A stretch of DNA of 64,000 nt from Betaproteobacteria bacterium HGW-Betaproteobacteria-1 (GCA_002842435.1 PHCX01000006.1:1-64000); one strand, 5' to 3'. Shown: positions 1 through 8,497, counted from the stretch's first letter. Numbers and translations are program-made. Notes: generated by a model from the sequence alone, not told the origin.

Positions 1-258
1 GCAGGCATCAGACGTTGGGCTACCTTAGCCCAGTGCAATTTGAGCAGCAAACAGATGTATCCAATTAAACCGTCCGTGAAATGCGGGTTAGCTCAGACCA
101 CAATTTTTCATTTAGCAATCTCCTCATAAATCGTGGTCATCCTCTGTTGTTGCTTGCAAGCTGAATTTCCCTCTGTATCAGTTGTTACATATCCGGCATA
201 GCTTCTTCTGTACCTTCAATGTCGCTACCAATTTCGTAGCAGAACAAAGGAGACAGCT
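1..258. other. Leading non-coding stretch
   Basis: No convincing gene is visible here. The only structured item noted is the imperfect palindrome at 175-188, reported separately. The stretch presumably carries the promoter of the DUF4242 gene, but no good -35/-10 pair could be assigned by eye. A gene ending just before base 1 cannot be excluded. Confidence 0.5.
175..188. promoter_or_regulatory. Candidate Crp/Fnr-type operator (copy 1)
   Basis: The sequence GTATCAGTTGTTAC matches 12 of 14 positions of the perfect palindrome GTATCAATTGATAC at 1263-1276. It lies 71 bp upstream of the DUF4242 gene, which precedes a Crp/Fnr regulator gene. Two near-identical palindromes upstream of neighbouring transcription units, next to the gene of a dimeric regulator, suggest an autoregulatory operator. 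The link to this regulator is inference. Confidence 0.45.
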
Positions 259-558
259 ATGCAGCAGATGCGCTTTTTTCTCGATACCCATGACCGTAAA
301 ACCAAGACTTTTCCTGAAAGCCTTTCCAGGGAGGAGTTCGAGACCTTTTTCGCCAGTTATGAAAAAGCCTGTGTTGAGGAGGGGGTTGTGCCCATCGAGA
401 TTCATGTTGGATACAATGATGGACGGGCTTTTTGCCTGAATATGGCACCGGATGCCGAAGCCGTTAAACGAGCCCACGATAGGGTCGGTTTGCCTTACGA
501 TACGATCACCGAGGTGACAACGGCAACCCCGGGGGAAGCATTCTTCAAGCGCCGCTGA
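259..558 (+). CDS. DUF4242 family protein
   Basis: A 99-residue protein with the layout of the DUF4242 family, small alpha/beta ferredoxin-like-fold proteins that include a nickel-binding Streptomyces member. The body matches the family pattern: a Met/Phe-rich first strand followed by a Glu-rich helix, a repeat-like second half with a Cys in NDGRAFCLNMAP, and an AHDRVGLPYDTITEV segment. No signal peptide or membrane segment is present. The ATG is preceded by AAAGGAG with good spacing. It ends 12 bp before a Crp/Fnr regulator gene, so the two are probably co-transcribed. The biochemical role is unknown. A stress or metal-sensing accessory to the regulator is a guess. Confidence 0.75.
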   Translation: MQQMRFFLDTHDRKTKTFPESLSREEFETFFASYEKACVEEGVVPIEIHVGYNDGRAFCLNMAPDAEAVKRAHDRVGLPYDTITEVTTATPGEAFFKRR

Positions 559-570
559 GGAGAGCGATCA

Positions 571-1239
571 ATGAACATCTTGGACGAGCTGGAGCGCTTT
601 GAGCCTTTTCGCAAGCTTAGCGGCAGAGGCAAAATCCTGCTTTCCCAAGGTGTTATCCGCAAAGAGTGTAGCCGCTCCACCATCGCCCTGAATAAAGGGC
701 AGGTCGTTTCAGGCGCTTATGTTGTGGTTTCCGGCAGGTTGCGCGTTTTTACGCTGGCGCCAAATGGCACGGAGGCAACGCTCTATTTTATTAATCCGGG
801 CGAGACCTGCGTACTGGCGCTGAACTGCCTGTTTAATGATTTGCTGTATCCGGCATGGGTGCAGGCAGAAGACAACACCGTGATTACCCTTATTCCCGGG
901 GCGATCTATCGAAGACTTTTCGAGCAGGAATCCACGATTCAGAACATGACCGTACATGCGCTGTCCACGCTGGTTTTTCGCTTGATGACAGAGCTGGAAC
1001 AAATGCACTCCAGCCATCAAAAGCAGCGCTTGGCGAATTTCATACTTCTACACGCATCGTCTCAAGGCCTTTTGCAAATGACCCAGCAGCAGATCGCGCA
1101 TCACCTCGGCACAACCCGGGAGGTTATTGCACGGTTGCTCCGGGAGTTTGTGGCAAACGGTTTGGTGCGCACGCAACGGGGGTCATTGGCAATCCTTGAT
1201 GCTTCCAGCCTTCAAAAGCTCATTTCATTTCCGGGCTAA
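571..1239 (+). CDS. Crp/Fnr family transcriptional regulator
   Basis: A 222-residue regulator. Residues about 10-125 form a cyclic-nucleotide-binding-like beta-roll (GQVVSGAYVVVSGRLRVF), then a long dimerisation helix. Residues about 165-210 form the Crp-type winged helix (MTQQQIAHHLGTTREVIARLL). Cysteines sit at 33, 80 and 86. The C-x5-C pair in the effector domain (GETCVLALNC) could sense redox state or NO, but the N-terminal cysteine cluster of true FNR is absent, so this is not classical FNR. It follows a DUF4242 gene by 12 bp. Candidate operators lie upstream of that gene and of the downstream haemoglobin gene. Family assignment is firm; the signal is unknown. Confidence 0.88.
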   Translation: MNILDELERFEPFRKLSGRGKILLSQGVIRKECSRSTIALNKGQVVSGAYVVVSGRLRVFTLAPNGTEATLYFINPGETCVLALNCLFNDLLYPAWVQAEDNTVITLIPGAIYRRLFEQESTIQNMTVHALSTLVFRLMTELEQMHSSHQKQRLANFILLHASSQGLLQMTQQQIAHHLGTTREVIARLLREFVANGLVRTQRGSLAILDASSLQKLISFPG

Positions 1240-1262
1240 GCCACACGTTTTTTTACACATCC

Positions 1263-1276
1263 GTATCAATTGATAC
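1263..1276. promoter_or_regulatory. Candidate Crp/Fnr-type operator (copy 2)
   Basis: GTATCAATTGATAC is a perfect 14-bp palindrome between the Crp/Fnr gene and the truncated-haemoglobin gene, 71 bp before the latter's ATG. Copy 1 lies at 175-188, also 71 bp from its gene's start. Identical placement relative to two start codons strengthens the case for a real operator. Binding by the neighbouring regulator is inferred. Confidence 0.5.
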
Positions 1277-1346
1277 AGACCATGTGGCGAGTCGCCGGTA
1301 ACTTTCATATCACCACAAACCGTGTGATTAAATGAAAGGAACATAA

Positions 1347-1871
1347 ATGAACAGCAATCAGAAATTCTGGCAAAAAAGCTACCCATACCTGTTCGCCGCA
1401 TTGGTTTTTTCAGGTTCGCTACCGGCGCATGCAGATACAAACAATGCGGATGGCTGCATATTGCGCATGGCGATGAATGACACTGTTAACGCCGGCAACA
1501 CAAAAAAGCAGGAATCACTTTATGTAAGGCTTGGCGGTTATGATGCAATAGCGGCAGTGGTGGATGACCTGGTCCAACGTCTTGCCGCAGACCCAAAACT
1601 CGGGCGTTTCTGGGCGCATCGCGGTGCCGACGGCATTCGGCGCGAAAAACAGCTTGTTGTCGACTTTATTGTAGATCGCGCCGGCGGCCCGCTCTTTTAC
1701 AGCGGCAGGGATATGGTGACATCGCACAAAGGCATGAGAATCAGCGATGAGGATTGGAAGCTATTCATGACCTATTTGCACGCCACGCTGGAAAAATTCA
1801 AAGTGGCCGAGCAGGAAAAATCCGATGTAACGGGTTTTATGGAAAGCCTGAAGGCCACCATGGTGGAATGA
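1347..1871 (+). CDS. Exported group 1 truncated haemoglobin
   Basis: A 174-residue protein with an N-terminal signal peptide (hydrophobic YLFAALVFSGSLPAHA, likely cleaved after Ala29), a short linker, then a truncated globin at about 56-172. The globin starts with the group 1 signature ESLYVRLGGYDAI and has RFWAHR in the CD region. The proximal haem ligand is probably His127 in MVTSHKGMRIS. Family members bind O2 and NO, and some act as NO dioxygenases. Most truncated haemoglobins are cytosolic, so export to the periplasm is the notable point. The upstream palindrome at 1263-1276 hints at control by the adjacent Crp/Fnr regulator. A role in NO or O2 handling near the membrane is inferred. Confidence 0.85.
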   Translation: MNSNQKFWQKSYPYLFAALVFSGSLPAHADTNNADGCILRMAMNDTVNAGNTKKQESLYVRLGGYDAIAAVVDDLVQRLAADPKLGRFWAHRGADGIRREKQLVVDFIVDRAGGPLFYSGRDMVTSHKGMRISDEDWKLFMTYLHATLEKFKVAEQEKSDVTGFMESLKATMVE

Positions 1872-2026
1872 CGGAAACAAACGCACTGGCATCGCGATTG
1901 ATTGGTGTCAGTGCCATCCAGGCCAGGCCGCGATTTGTGCGGTAAGTTTTGACAATGATCGTGGTCTGCCTCCAATATCCCCAATAGCGGTAATCACCGA
2001 ACAAGGGAATATCACTAGGAGCTCTT

Positions 2027-2569
2027 ATGCGCCAGCTGGAATTGAGCAAAGCCTTCACCCTGATAGAACCTGGGCCGGTGGTGTTGGTGACGACCCACGA
2101 CGGGCAGAAAGCCAACATCATGACGATCTCCTGGACCATGGTGATGGATTTCACGCCGGTATTCGCCATTGTCACGGGTGAATGGAATCACTCTTTCGCG
2201 GCGTTGCGAGAGAACAGGGAGTGCGTCATTGCCATACCCTCAGTAGACATGCTGGATAAGGTCGTTGGCATAGGGACGTGCTCCGGGGTTGATACAGACA
2301 AGTTTGCCCAATTCAATCTCACGACTGTGCCAGGCAAGGTCGTCACTCCGCCCTTGATCAAGGAATGCCTTGCCAACATCGAGTGCAAGGTCACCGATAT
2401 CGTCGAGAAGCACAACATTGTCGTGCTGGAGGCGGTTGCAGCGCACATCGATACTACGCGCAAGGAGAGGCGCATGATTCACGCTGTTGGCGATGGAACG
2501 TTCATTGTCGATGGGCGCAAGATCGACCGCAGGGCGATGATGGCCTCCAAACTCCCGGATGGCGTTTGA
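2027..2569 (+). CDS. Flavin reductase-like FMN-binding protein
   Basis: A 180-residue protein of the flavin reductase-like/flavoredoxin family, which binds FMN in a split-barrel fold and reduces flavins or partner proteins. Typical features are the early PVVLVTTHDGQKANIMTISW segment, corresponding to the family's FMN-contacting start, then the GEWNHSFAALRENRECVIAIP block. There is no signal peptide. An AGGAGCTC ribosome-binding site precedes the ATG at 2027. The gene lies 155 bp after the haemoglobin gene and could share regulation with it, though no palindrome copy was seen in that gap. Physiological substrate unknown. Confidence 0.82.
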   Translation: MRQLELSKAFTLIEPGPVVLVTTHDGQKANIMTISWTMVMDFTPVFAIVTGEWNHSFAALRENRECVIAIPSVDMLDKVVGIGTCSGVDTDKFAQFNLTTVPGKVVTPPLIKECLANIECKVTDIVEKHNIVVLEAVAAHIDTTRKERRMIHAVGDGTFIVDGRKIDRRAMMASKLPDGV

Positions 2570-2913
2570 TCCGGTTTTGATTTCATTGCTTGGCTATCAG
2601 TAATAATCAGTAACAATAGGGGGCGCCAAACGCCTCCCGCTTCATGGTATTGCCAAAATTCTCTGTCAAGCCGCCGTTTCGGTGTTTTCAAGGCATACTC
2701 CGTTAACATTCCTTTGCTGGTTCGATTGCATAAGTCGTAATATGATGCATGGGGTTTTCGCGTTTTCAGGTTGGATCCGCGAGAACTCGATCTTGCTATC
2801 TCGATGTCGTTCAGGGTGGGGAAAGTTCCTAATCATTCAAGAGGGGCTGGCGAAGGCGTTCTTCGAAGATGTGTTTTTTTAAATGCTGTTTCTAGAGACG
2901 ATGTACCGGAGCC
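2570..2913. other. 344-bp intergenic stretch
   Basis: No gene is supported; a 66-codon open frame at 2682-2882 has no family resemblance or ribosome-binding site. At 2619-2637 a GC-rich hairpin (GGGGGCG with CGCCTCC, one wobble pair) could help end flavin reductase transcripts, although no T run follows. ATCAGTAA occurs twice at 2597-2615. The rest presumably contains the promoter of the PocR diguanylate cyclase gene. Confidence 0.4.
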
Positions 2914-4881
2914 GTGATGTCTTCAGAAAAATCAACAGTTACCGCACCCCAATACCGCTTCAGTGACCTCATTGATGTCCCTGCGTTTGCACGCATGCTC
3001 GAAAGCTTCTTCGAGGCGACGGGTATCCCCAACGGTGTAGTGGATGCGGACGGGGAGTTGTTGTGCCTGGCCGCCGGGGAGAATGCCTGCACAGCGTTTC
3101 ACCGGGCTAATCCCGCGGCAGCCGAAAGCTGTCGCGACAGCAACATTGCCATCATGCACGACCTGCGCGAAGGCAGGGTTGCAGGCGGGCTTTGCGAGCA
3201 CGGGTTAATGGATTACGCCACGCCGGTGGTGATCGAAGGGCGGCAGTTGGCGACCCTGTTTTTGGGACAGGTGCTGCATACGCCGCCGGATATGGAGTTT
3301 TTCCGCGAACATGCGCGGAAATTCGGCTTCGACGAGGAGGCCTATCTGAAGTCCATCGCGGCCATCCCAGTCGTAGATAAGGATCAACTGCAGAAACTCA
3401 TGGTCGTCATGGTCGAAATGGCGAAAATGCTGGCCGCCAGCGGCCTCGCCAGATTGAGGCAAACCGCGCTGGAGCACGATCTCCACGAACACGCAGAACG
3501 ACGCATCCAGCTTGAAGATATTCTGGATTCATCCCCCATAGCCATCGGCTGGTCTAACAGCAAGAACCAGATCGAGTATGTCAACCGCCAATTTACGCAT
3601 CTGTTCGGCTATACGCTCGACGACTTGCCGGATATTGAAGCCTGGTATCGATTGGCTTATCCAGACCAACGCTACCGGGAGATGGTCGTCGATCCCTGGA
3701 TCAAGGAAGTTGCACTGACCCGACATACCGGCGCCACGCTGCCGGACCTGGAAGCCAACGTCACCTGCAAGGATGGCGCCGTGCTGCGCGTGGTCACCCG
3801 CACCACTTGGGTTGGCAAGCGACAGTTGGTCAACTTTACTGACATCACCGATCGTTGGGTGAGCGAGCAACGCAAGCAGGCGCACGACGCCATGCTCGAA
3901 ATGGTCGCCAAGGGTGCCGAACTGACCGAGGTGTTGAATGCTATCGTGCGACAGATTCAATCCGAGGATAAAACTGCGCGTTGCAGCGTGTTGCTGTTGG
4001 ATGCGGAGGGCAAGCATCTGCTGACCGGCGCCTCCCCGGACCTGCCTGCGTTTTACAACGAGGCCATCAATGGCGTCGAAATCGGCCCCGGCGTCGGCTC
4101 TTGCGGCACGGCCGCCTATCTTGGCCAGCGCGTCATTGTCGAAGACATCCAGACGCACGAATACTGGAAACCCTATTCCAAACTGGCAGCAAAGGCCGGG
4201 CTACGGGCCTGCTGGTCGGAGCCTATCCTTTCCTCACGCGGCAAGGTGCTGGGAACGTTCGCCATTTATCACGACGAGCCGAGAATCCCGCGATCGCTGG
4301 ATATCGAACGTATCGGCTTCGCCGCTTCGCTGGCCGGTATTGCCATCGAAAACCGTTATGCCTATGAAGAGCTGGAACGCCGCGCGTATTCCGACTACCT
4401 GACCGGCCTCGCCAATCGCCGCTATTTTCTCGAGCAAGCCGAGATCGAACTATCGCGTGCCTTGCGCTACAACCGCGAATTGTCCATTCTGATGCTGGAT
4501 ATCGACCACTTCAAACATGTCAACGACACCTATGGCCACAAGGTCGGCGACATCGTGCTGCAAAAACTATCGTCTATCTGCCAGGCCACACTGCGCGATG
4601 TCGATATTGTCGGCCGCATCGGCGGCGAGGAATTTGCTGTTTTGCTGCCGGAAACAGGAAGCGAACAGGCCTGGGAAGCCGCTGAGCGCCTGCGCACCGC
4701 AATCGAGACCGCACACGTAACACTCAACGACGGGCTGCCGTTACATTTCACCGCCTCGTTTGGTGTAACAACGTTCACCGAAAAAGACGCCAATATCGAC
4801 ATGTTGCTCAACCAGGCCGATCAGGCGCTATATCAAGCCAAAGGCGAGGGGAGCAACCGGACATGTGTTTATCAGGGCTGA
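2914..4881 (+). CDS. PocR-PAS-GAF-GGDEF diguanylate cyclase
   Basis: A 655-residue soluble protein. Residues about 15-175 are a PocR sensory domain (YRFSDLIDVPAFARMLESF, then Cys-containing CTAFHRANPAAAESCRDSN). A PAS domain follows at about 200-320, a GAF domain at about 330-480, and a GGDEF domain at about 495-655. The GGEEF active-site motif is intact and preceded at the right distance by an RDVD I-site, so it should make cyclic di-GMP and be product-inhibited. No membrane segment is seen. PocR domains bind small hydrophobic or polyol ligands; the ligand here is unknown. The frame opens with GTG at 2914 immediately followed by ATG at 2917; either could be the start. Confidence 0.88.
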   Translation: MMSSEKSTVTAPQYRFSDLIDVPAFARMLESFFEATGIPNGVVDADGELLCLAAGENACTAFHRANPAAAESCRDSNIAIMHDLREGRVAGGLCEHGLMDYATPVVIEGRQLATLFLGQVLHTPPDMEFFREHARKFGFDEEAYLKSIAAIPVVDKDQLQKLMVVMVEMAKMLAASGLARLRQTALEHDLHEHAERRIQLEDILDSSPIAIGWSNSKNQIEYVNRQFTHLFGYTLDDLPDIEAWYRLAYPDQRYREMVVDPWIKEVALTRHTGATLPDLEANVTCKDGAVLRVVTRTTWVGKRQLVNFTDITDRWVSEQRKQAHDAMLEMVAKGAELTEVLNAIVRQIQSEDKTARCSVLLLDAEGKHLLTGASPDLPAFYNEAINGVEIGPGVGSCGTAAYLGQRVIVEDIQTHEYWKPYSKLAAKAGLRACWSEPILSSRGKVLGTFAIYHDEPRIPRSLDIERIGFAASLAGIAIENRYAYEELERRAYSDYLTGLANRRYFLEQAEIELSRALRYNRELSILMLDIDHFKHVNDTYGHKVGDIVLQKLSSICQATLRDVDIVGRIGGEEFAVLLPETGSEQAWEAAERLRTAIETAHVTLNDGLPLHFTASFGVTTFTEKDANIDMLLNQADQALYQAKGEGSNRTCVYQG

Positions 4882-5038
4882 TGTCGATCCAGCCGATCTT
4901 GTCGTTCTCCTGAAATATACCGGGTCAGCGCAGGCTACGGTTTCTCGTGCCGTGCTCAATCTCTTATCATTGTTAAACAGGCATATATTCATTTCTGACC
5001 TAACCCAGTTCGTTCAATGACCGTCTTGATAGAAACCC

Positions 5039-5629
5039 ATGTTTTATAAGGAAACCTTCAGTGCCATTGCCATAGCGCTTACCTTTGCGGCGTTTTATCC
5101 GTATGTGTGCGGCATTCTTCAGGGCACAACAAGGCCGCATGTGTTTTCCTGGCTGATATGGGGGACGACGACATTCATTGTGTTTCTGGCCCAGCTGGAG
5201 GCGCATGGTGGCGTTGGTGCCTGGCCTATCGGGGTTTCTGGCGTCATTACGCTATCGATTGCCGTACTGGCCTGCATGAAACGGGCTGATGTCGGAATCA
5301 CAAGGACAGATTGGCTGTTCTTTGTCCTGGCCATTTCATCCTTGCCGCTCTGGTTCCTGACTTCCGATCCATTTTGGGCGGTGATGGTGCTGACGGTCGT
5401 TGATCTGCTTGGTTTCGGGCCGACAGTCAGGAAGGTGTACGCCAATCCGCATTCGGAATCACTGCCGTTCTTTGCACTGTTTGCAGCGCGTAACAGCCTT
5501 GTTGTGATGGCATTGGAGCGTTATTCGATAACTACCGTGCTGTTTCCGGCGGCCATTGCGCTTGCATGTGTCATGCTGGTGGCGTTGATCGTGTACCGCA
5601 GGCGCAAGGCTGTCGCTGAGGCTGCCTGA
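5039..5629 (+). CDS. Small multi-pass membrane protein
   Basis: A 196-residue very hydrophobic protein with about six to seven predicted membrane helices and an RRRK tail. The pattern RPHVFSWLIWGTTTF, repeated loosely later as SESLPFFALFAARNSLV, resembles the two-fold repeat of PQ-loop/SemiSWEET-like carriers, but the PQ motif itself is not clear. It stands alone between the diguanylate cyclase gene and a convergent gene. Function unknown; a small-solute transporter is only a possibility. Confidence 0.7.
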   Translation: MFYKETFSAIAIALTFAAFYPYVCGILQGTTRPHVFSWLIWGTTTFIVFLAQLEAHGGVGAWPIGVSGVITLSIAVLACMKRADVGITRTDWLFFVLAISSLPLWFLTSDPFWAVMVLTVVDLLGFGPTVRKVYANPHSESLPFFALFAARNSLVVMALERYSITTVLFPAAIALACVMLVALIVYRRRKAVAEAA

Positions 5630-5704
5630 GGCAGAATGTGAGCAGCGGTTGGAGTGAGGGGCACTGGCAAACCTGATGAGATGGAGGATCTCAGGTGGTA
5701 TTGA

Positions 5705-6082
5705 TCAACCCTTATTGCAGGCGAATTGCCATTCCGGTTCCACACCTTCGATCGGGGTCCAGATGTCGGTGAATGCGTCCTTGTAGATCAGCTCGCCTTC
5801 GCCCATTTTGCCGCTGTAATACTTCCAGCCGCGGATGCGGACCTGTTGTTTCCTGCATTGGTATTCCATCTGGTATTTGATGGATTGGTAAGGTTTTCTG
5901 GCGAGATACTTGGTGTTTTTCAGGTCATAGAGCGACCACATGGAAACGATGTCGCCGGATTTCCTGATGGTGTCCTTCTCGGCGTATGCCACTTCCTTCT
6001 CGTTGGATGAAAGTTGCAGCAGATCGGCCATGGCGCTGGTGCTGGCAAAAGCCATTGTCAGGGTAACAAGCAGTTTTTTCAT
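5705..6082 (-). CDS. Exported surface-adhesin-E-like protein
   Basis: A 125-residue secreted protein. The start is placed at the ATG whose product begins MKKLLVTLTMAFASTSAMA, a standard signal peptide; the longer upstream frame has no support. The mature part is beta-rich with two cysteines (YQCRKQQVRIRGW and WQFACNKG) and the short WSLYDLKNTK strand typical of the Haemophilus adhesin-E-like family, widespread in betaproteobacteria and usually of unknown role. It is convergent with the membrane protein gene before it. A monocistronic, exported envelope protein is the safest call. Confidence 0.72.
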   Translation of the reverse strand: MKKLLVTLTMAFASTSAMADLLQLSSNEKEVAYAEKDTIRKSGDIVSMWSLYDLKNTKYLARKPYQSIKYQMEYQCRKQQVRIRGWKYYSGKMGEGELIYKDAFTDIWTPIEGVEPEWQFACNKG

Positions 6083-6376
6083 TACAACAATCTCACAGTA
6101 ACCTATGGAAAATCCCGCCCATGTTGTAGTTGGTTTTGATTGGGGATGGGTGCGAAAAGTGATTGACCGGTAGAAATATAACAAAGATAAGCCCTGAAGC
6201 CATAGCAATAATTTTCTGGTAATTCCTGTTTTCCTGGGTCAGGACATGCACATTGTCCTTCTGGCAGCGTTAAGATACAGGAAGTCTGTGCCCGGATACT
6301 GATGCGCTGAATATGGAGTCGTGATAAATCACCGAGAACACCTTATGTTGCCATTCCTGCTGATACGTCTTTCATC

Positions 6377-6691
6377 ATGAAATCAGGGAACCTGTTCGCC
6401 GACGCCGCACCGCCTGCAGAAGGTGAGTGCTTCGAGACCCTGCTAAGCCACAGGAACCTCGTTGTCGAGCGTATTATCAGTTCTGCAGCCATTACACCGG
6501 CTGAATATGTGCAAACACAGGATGAATGGGTGTTATTGGTAGAGGGTGAGGCGGTGCTGGAGGTGGCAGGTGTGCGTCACGAGCTCAGGGCGGGGGATTA
6601 CCTGTTTTTGCCTGCCGGTGTGCCGCACACGGTGCTGGGTGCATCGCAAGGCGCGCTTTGGCTGGCGCTGCATCTGCACGAAAATGGCTGA
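6377..6691 (+). CDS. Cupin-domain protein
   Basis: A 104-residue single-domain cupin. The two conserved motifs are visible: VLLVEGEAVLEVAG with RAGDYLFLPAGVPHTV. The last His of motif 2 is present, but the HxH of motif 1 is replaced (TQDEWVLLVEGE), so metal binding may be reduced. Close homologues are often annotated as cupin phosphomannose-isomerase-like proteins without a known substrate. It precedes an RDD-family gene by 31 bp, likely in one transcript. Function unknown. Confidence 0.82.
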   Translation: MKSGNLFADAAPPAEGECFETLLSHRNLVVERIISSAAITPAEYVQTQDEWVLLVEGEAVLEVAGVRHELRAGDYLFLPAGVPHTVLGASQGALWLALHLHENG

Positions 6692-6722
6692 AGATTCAAA
6701 ACAATAAAAAAGGGAGTAAAAA

Positions 6723-7211
6723 ATGCAGCAACAAGACCAACAACAACTGCCACAGGAAGACATTGAATATGCAGGTTTCTGGATGCGAACCGGGGCCTGC
6801 ATCATTGATTCCATTTTGATCGTCATCGTTACTTTTCCGCTGCTGATTTCCGTTTATGGCTGGTCTTATCTGGATGCTGCGCAGACCGGTTTGGTGGCCG
6901 GGCCGGCGGATTTTCTGATTTCATGGGTGCTCCCTGCAGTGGCGGTCATCGCCTTCTGGGTATACCGCCAGGCAACGCCGGGCAAGATGGCCATATCGGC
7001 CAGAATCGTCGACGCTGAGACCGGCGAGGCACCAAGCACCGGGCAGTTGGTTGGGCGTTACTTCGGCTATTTTCTTGCCAGCATCCCGCTTGGCCTCGGT
7101 ATTCTGTGGGTGGCCTTTGACAAGAGAAAGCAGGGCTGGCACGACAAGCTCGCGGGTACTGTTGTCATTCGACAGACACGTCCCGAACCTGTGAGATTCG
7201 ATAGAGCCTGA
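6723..7211 (+). CDS. RDD family membrane protein
   Basis: A 162-residue membrane protein with the RDD-family layout. AGFWMRTGACIIDSILI carries the first helix with the conserved Arg and Asp, a second helix follows, then RQATPGKMAISARIVDAETG, the family's hallmark loop, and a final helix ending in FDKRKQGWHDKLAGTVV. RDD proteins are inner-membrane proteins; some have been linked to ion antiport. The Gln-rich start (QQQDQQQLPQED) is cytosolic. It sits between a cupin gene and a ferric-reductase-like gene with short gaps, probably in one operon. Confidence 0.88.
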   Translation: MQQQDQQQLPQEDIEYAGFWMRTGACIIDSILIVIVTFPLLISVYGWSYLDAAQTGLVAGPADFLISWVLPAVAVIAFWVYRQATPGKMAISARIVDAETGEAPSTGQLVGRYFGYFLASIPLGLGILWVAFDKRKQGWHDKLAGTVVIRQTRPEPVRFDRA

Positions 7212-7234
7212 AGTCATAAAAAAGGAGTCGTATC

Positions 7235-8497
7235 ATGCAACTCAAGTCATGGCAGCTTGTTCTGTTTGTTGTGGTTGTCAGCTTCATGCTGACAGCCGCA
7301 GAAATTCCCTCTGCGGATCGCTTTACGACTGCTGCGATCAGTCTCTCCGCCGGGGTCGCGGCATTGAGCCTGATGGCTGTATCGGCGTTGCTGGGTGCGC
7401 GTTGGGGCTTTATCGAAACATGCTTCGGCGGCCTCGACCGCGTCTACCAGGCCCACAAATGGCTGGGTATCTGGGCACTGGTCTTTGCCAGTTTCCATTT
7501 TTTGTTCAAGGCCGGAATCAAGGAATGGGAAGTCGCCGCCATCATCACGCTGGCGCCCGACCTGACCAGGCTGGCGCGGCAACTGAGTTATGTCGCGCTG
7601 GTGTTTATCGTCATGCTGGCGCTGAACCGCAATATTCCCTATAACGTCTGGCGCTGGTGGCACAAGCTTTCCGGCCCGCTGTTCCTGATTGTCATCGTGC
7701 ATTGGCTGAGTTTCAAATCGCCGATTACCTTGACCAGCCCGGCCGGACTCTGGCTTGCATTCGTTTCGATTCTGGGTGTGACGGCTGCGGCCTACAAACT
7801 GCTGCTTTACCGCTTTGTTTCCAACCATGCGGAGTATGAGGTGGCGGGCATTGCTCCGGGCGCGAGTGCGGTGCACATGCAGCTTGCGCCGGTTGGCAAG
7901 GCCATCGATTTCGAGCCGGGACAGTTCGGTTTTCTGCGCATGAAAGCAGACGGGCTGCGCGAGCCGCATCCGTTCACGATCGCTAGCGCAAAAAGCGCCG
8001 ATGGCCGGGTGGATTTCCTCATCCGGATTCTTGGTGACTATACAGGGAGGCTGGTCGCCAACACCAAAGTCGGCATGCGCGCCGACATTTATGCACCGTA
8101 TGGACGCTTCAAGCGTTTGCAGTCGGCAAAGCGCGAAGTCTGGATTGGCGGCGGCGTGGGGATTTCGCCATTCGTGGCATGGCTCAAGGATGAGGCGAAC
8201 CATTTCAACAGGGTGACCCTGTTTTACTTTTACACCCCTGGACGGGATTTTCCTGCTGTGGAGTTAATGAGTGAGATGGCGCAGCAACGGGGTGCTGAAC
8301 TGGTGCCGGTTCCGGATGGCCCGGCCAGTCAGGCTTTTCGTCAGCGTTTCTCCGAAATTGCCGGTGAAACAGAACCGGCAGAAGTCGAGATCAGCTTCTG
8401 CGGGCCGAAGGGGCTGCTCAGCAAGGTACAGGAACAAATGCGTAAGCATGGCATTCCCGAATTGAACCTGCGCCATGAATACTTCGAGTTTCGCTAG
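7235..8497 (+). CDS. Ferric-reductase-like flavocytochrome
   Basis: A 420-residue membrane oxidoreductase. Residues about 1-200 contain six membrane helices of the ferric reductase transmembrane domain, with candidate haem ligands in AHKWLGIWALVFASFHF and WWHKLSGPLFLIVIVHW. Residues about 205-300 are an FAD-binding domain with the REPHPFTIASA motif. Residues about 300-420 are the NAD(P)H-binding domain with WIGGGVGISPF and ending FEFR. It should move electrons from NAD(P)H through FAD and haem across the membrane to an acceptor such as ferric iron or oxygen. The GGAG-preceded ATG at 7235 is well placed, 23 bp after the RDD gene. Confidence 0.87.
   Translation: MQLKSWQLVLFVVVVSFMLTAAEIPSADRFTTAAISLSAGVAALSLMAVSALLGARWGFIETCFGGLDRVYQAHKWLGIWALVFASFHFLFKAGIKEWEVAAIITLAPDLTRLARQLSYVALVFIVMLALNRNIPYNVWRWWHKLSGPLFLIVIVHWLSFKSPITLTSPAGLWLAFVSILGVTAAAYKLLLYRFVSNHAEYEVAGIAPGASAVHMQLAPVGKAIDFEPGQFGFLRMKADGLREPHPFTIASAKSADGRVDFLIRILGDYTGRLVANTKVGMRADIYAPYGRFKRLQSAKREVWIGGGVGISPFVAWLKDEANHFNRVTLFYFYTPGRDFPAVELMSEMAQQRGAELVPVPDGPASQAFRQRFSEIAGETEPAEVEISFCGPKGLLSKVQEQMRKHGIPELNLRHEYFEFR

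Noticed and set aside
2682-2882. A 66-codon frame before the PocR diguanylate cyclase
   Set aside because: No ribosome-binding site, no coding-like composition and no family resemblance.
2570-2913. Possible c-di-GMP riboswitch before the diguanylate cyclase gene
   Set aside because: The conserved GEMM sequence pieces and paired stems could not be found on either strand.
5675-5700. Imperfect hairpin between the membrane protein and adhesin-E-like genes
   Set aside because: The stem has a bulge and lacks a T run on either strand, so a terminator call is not justified.
7247-8203. A 318-codon minus-strand frame opposite the ferric-reductase-like gene
   Set aside because: The sense gene has conserved haem, FAD and NAD(P)H motifs. 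The antisense product is low in conserved features.
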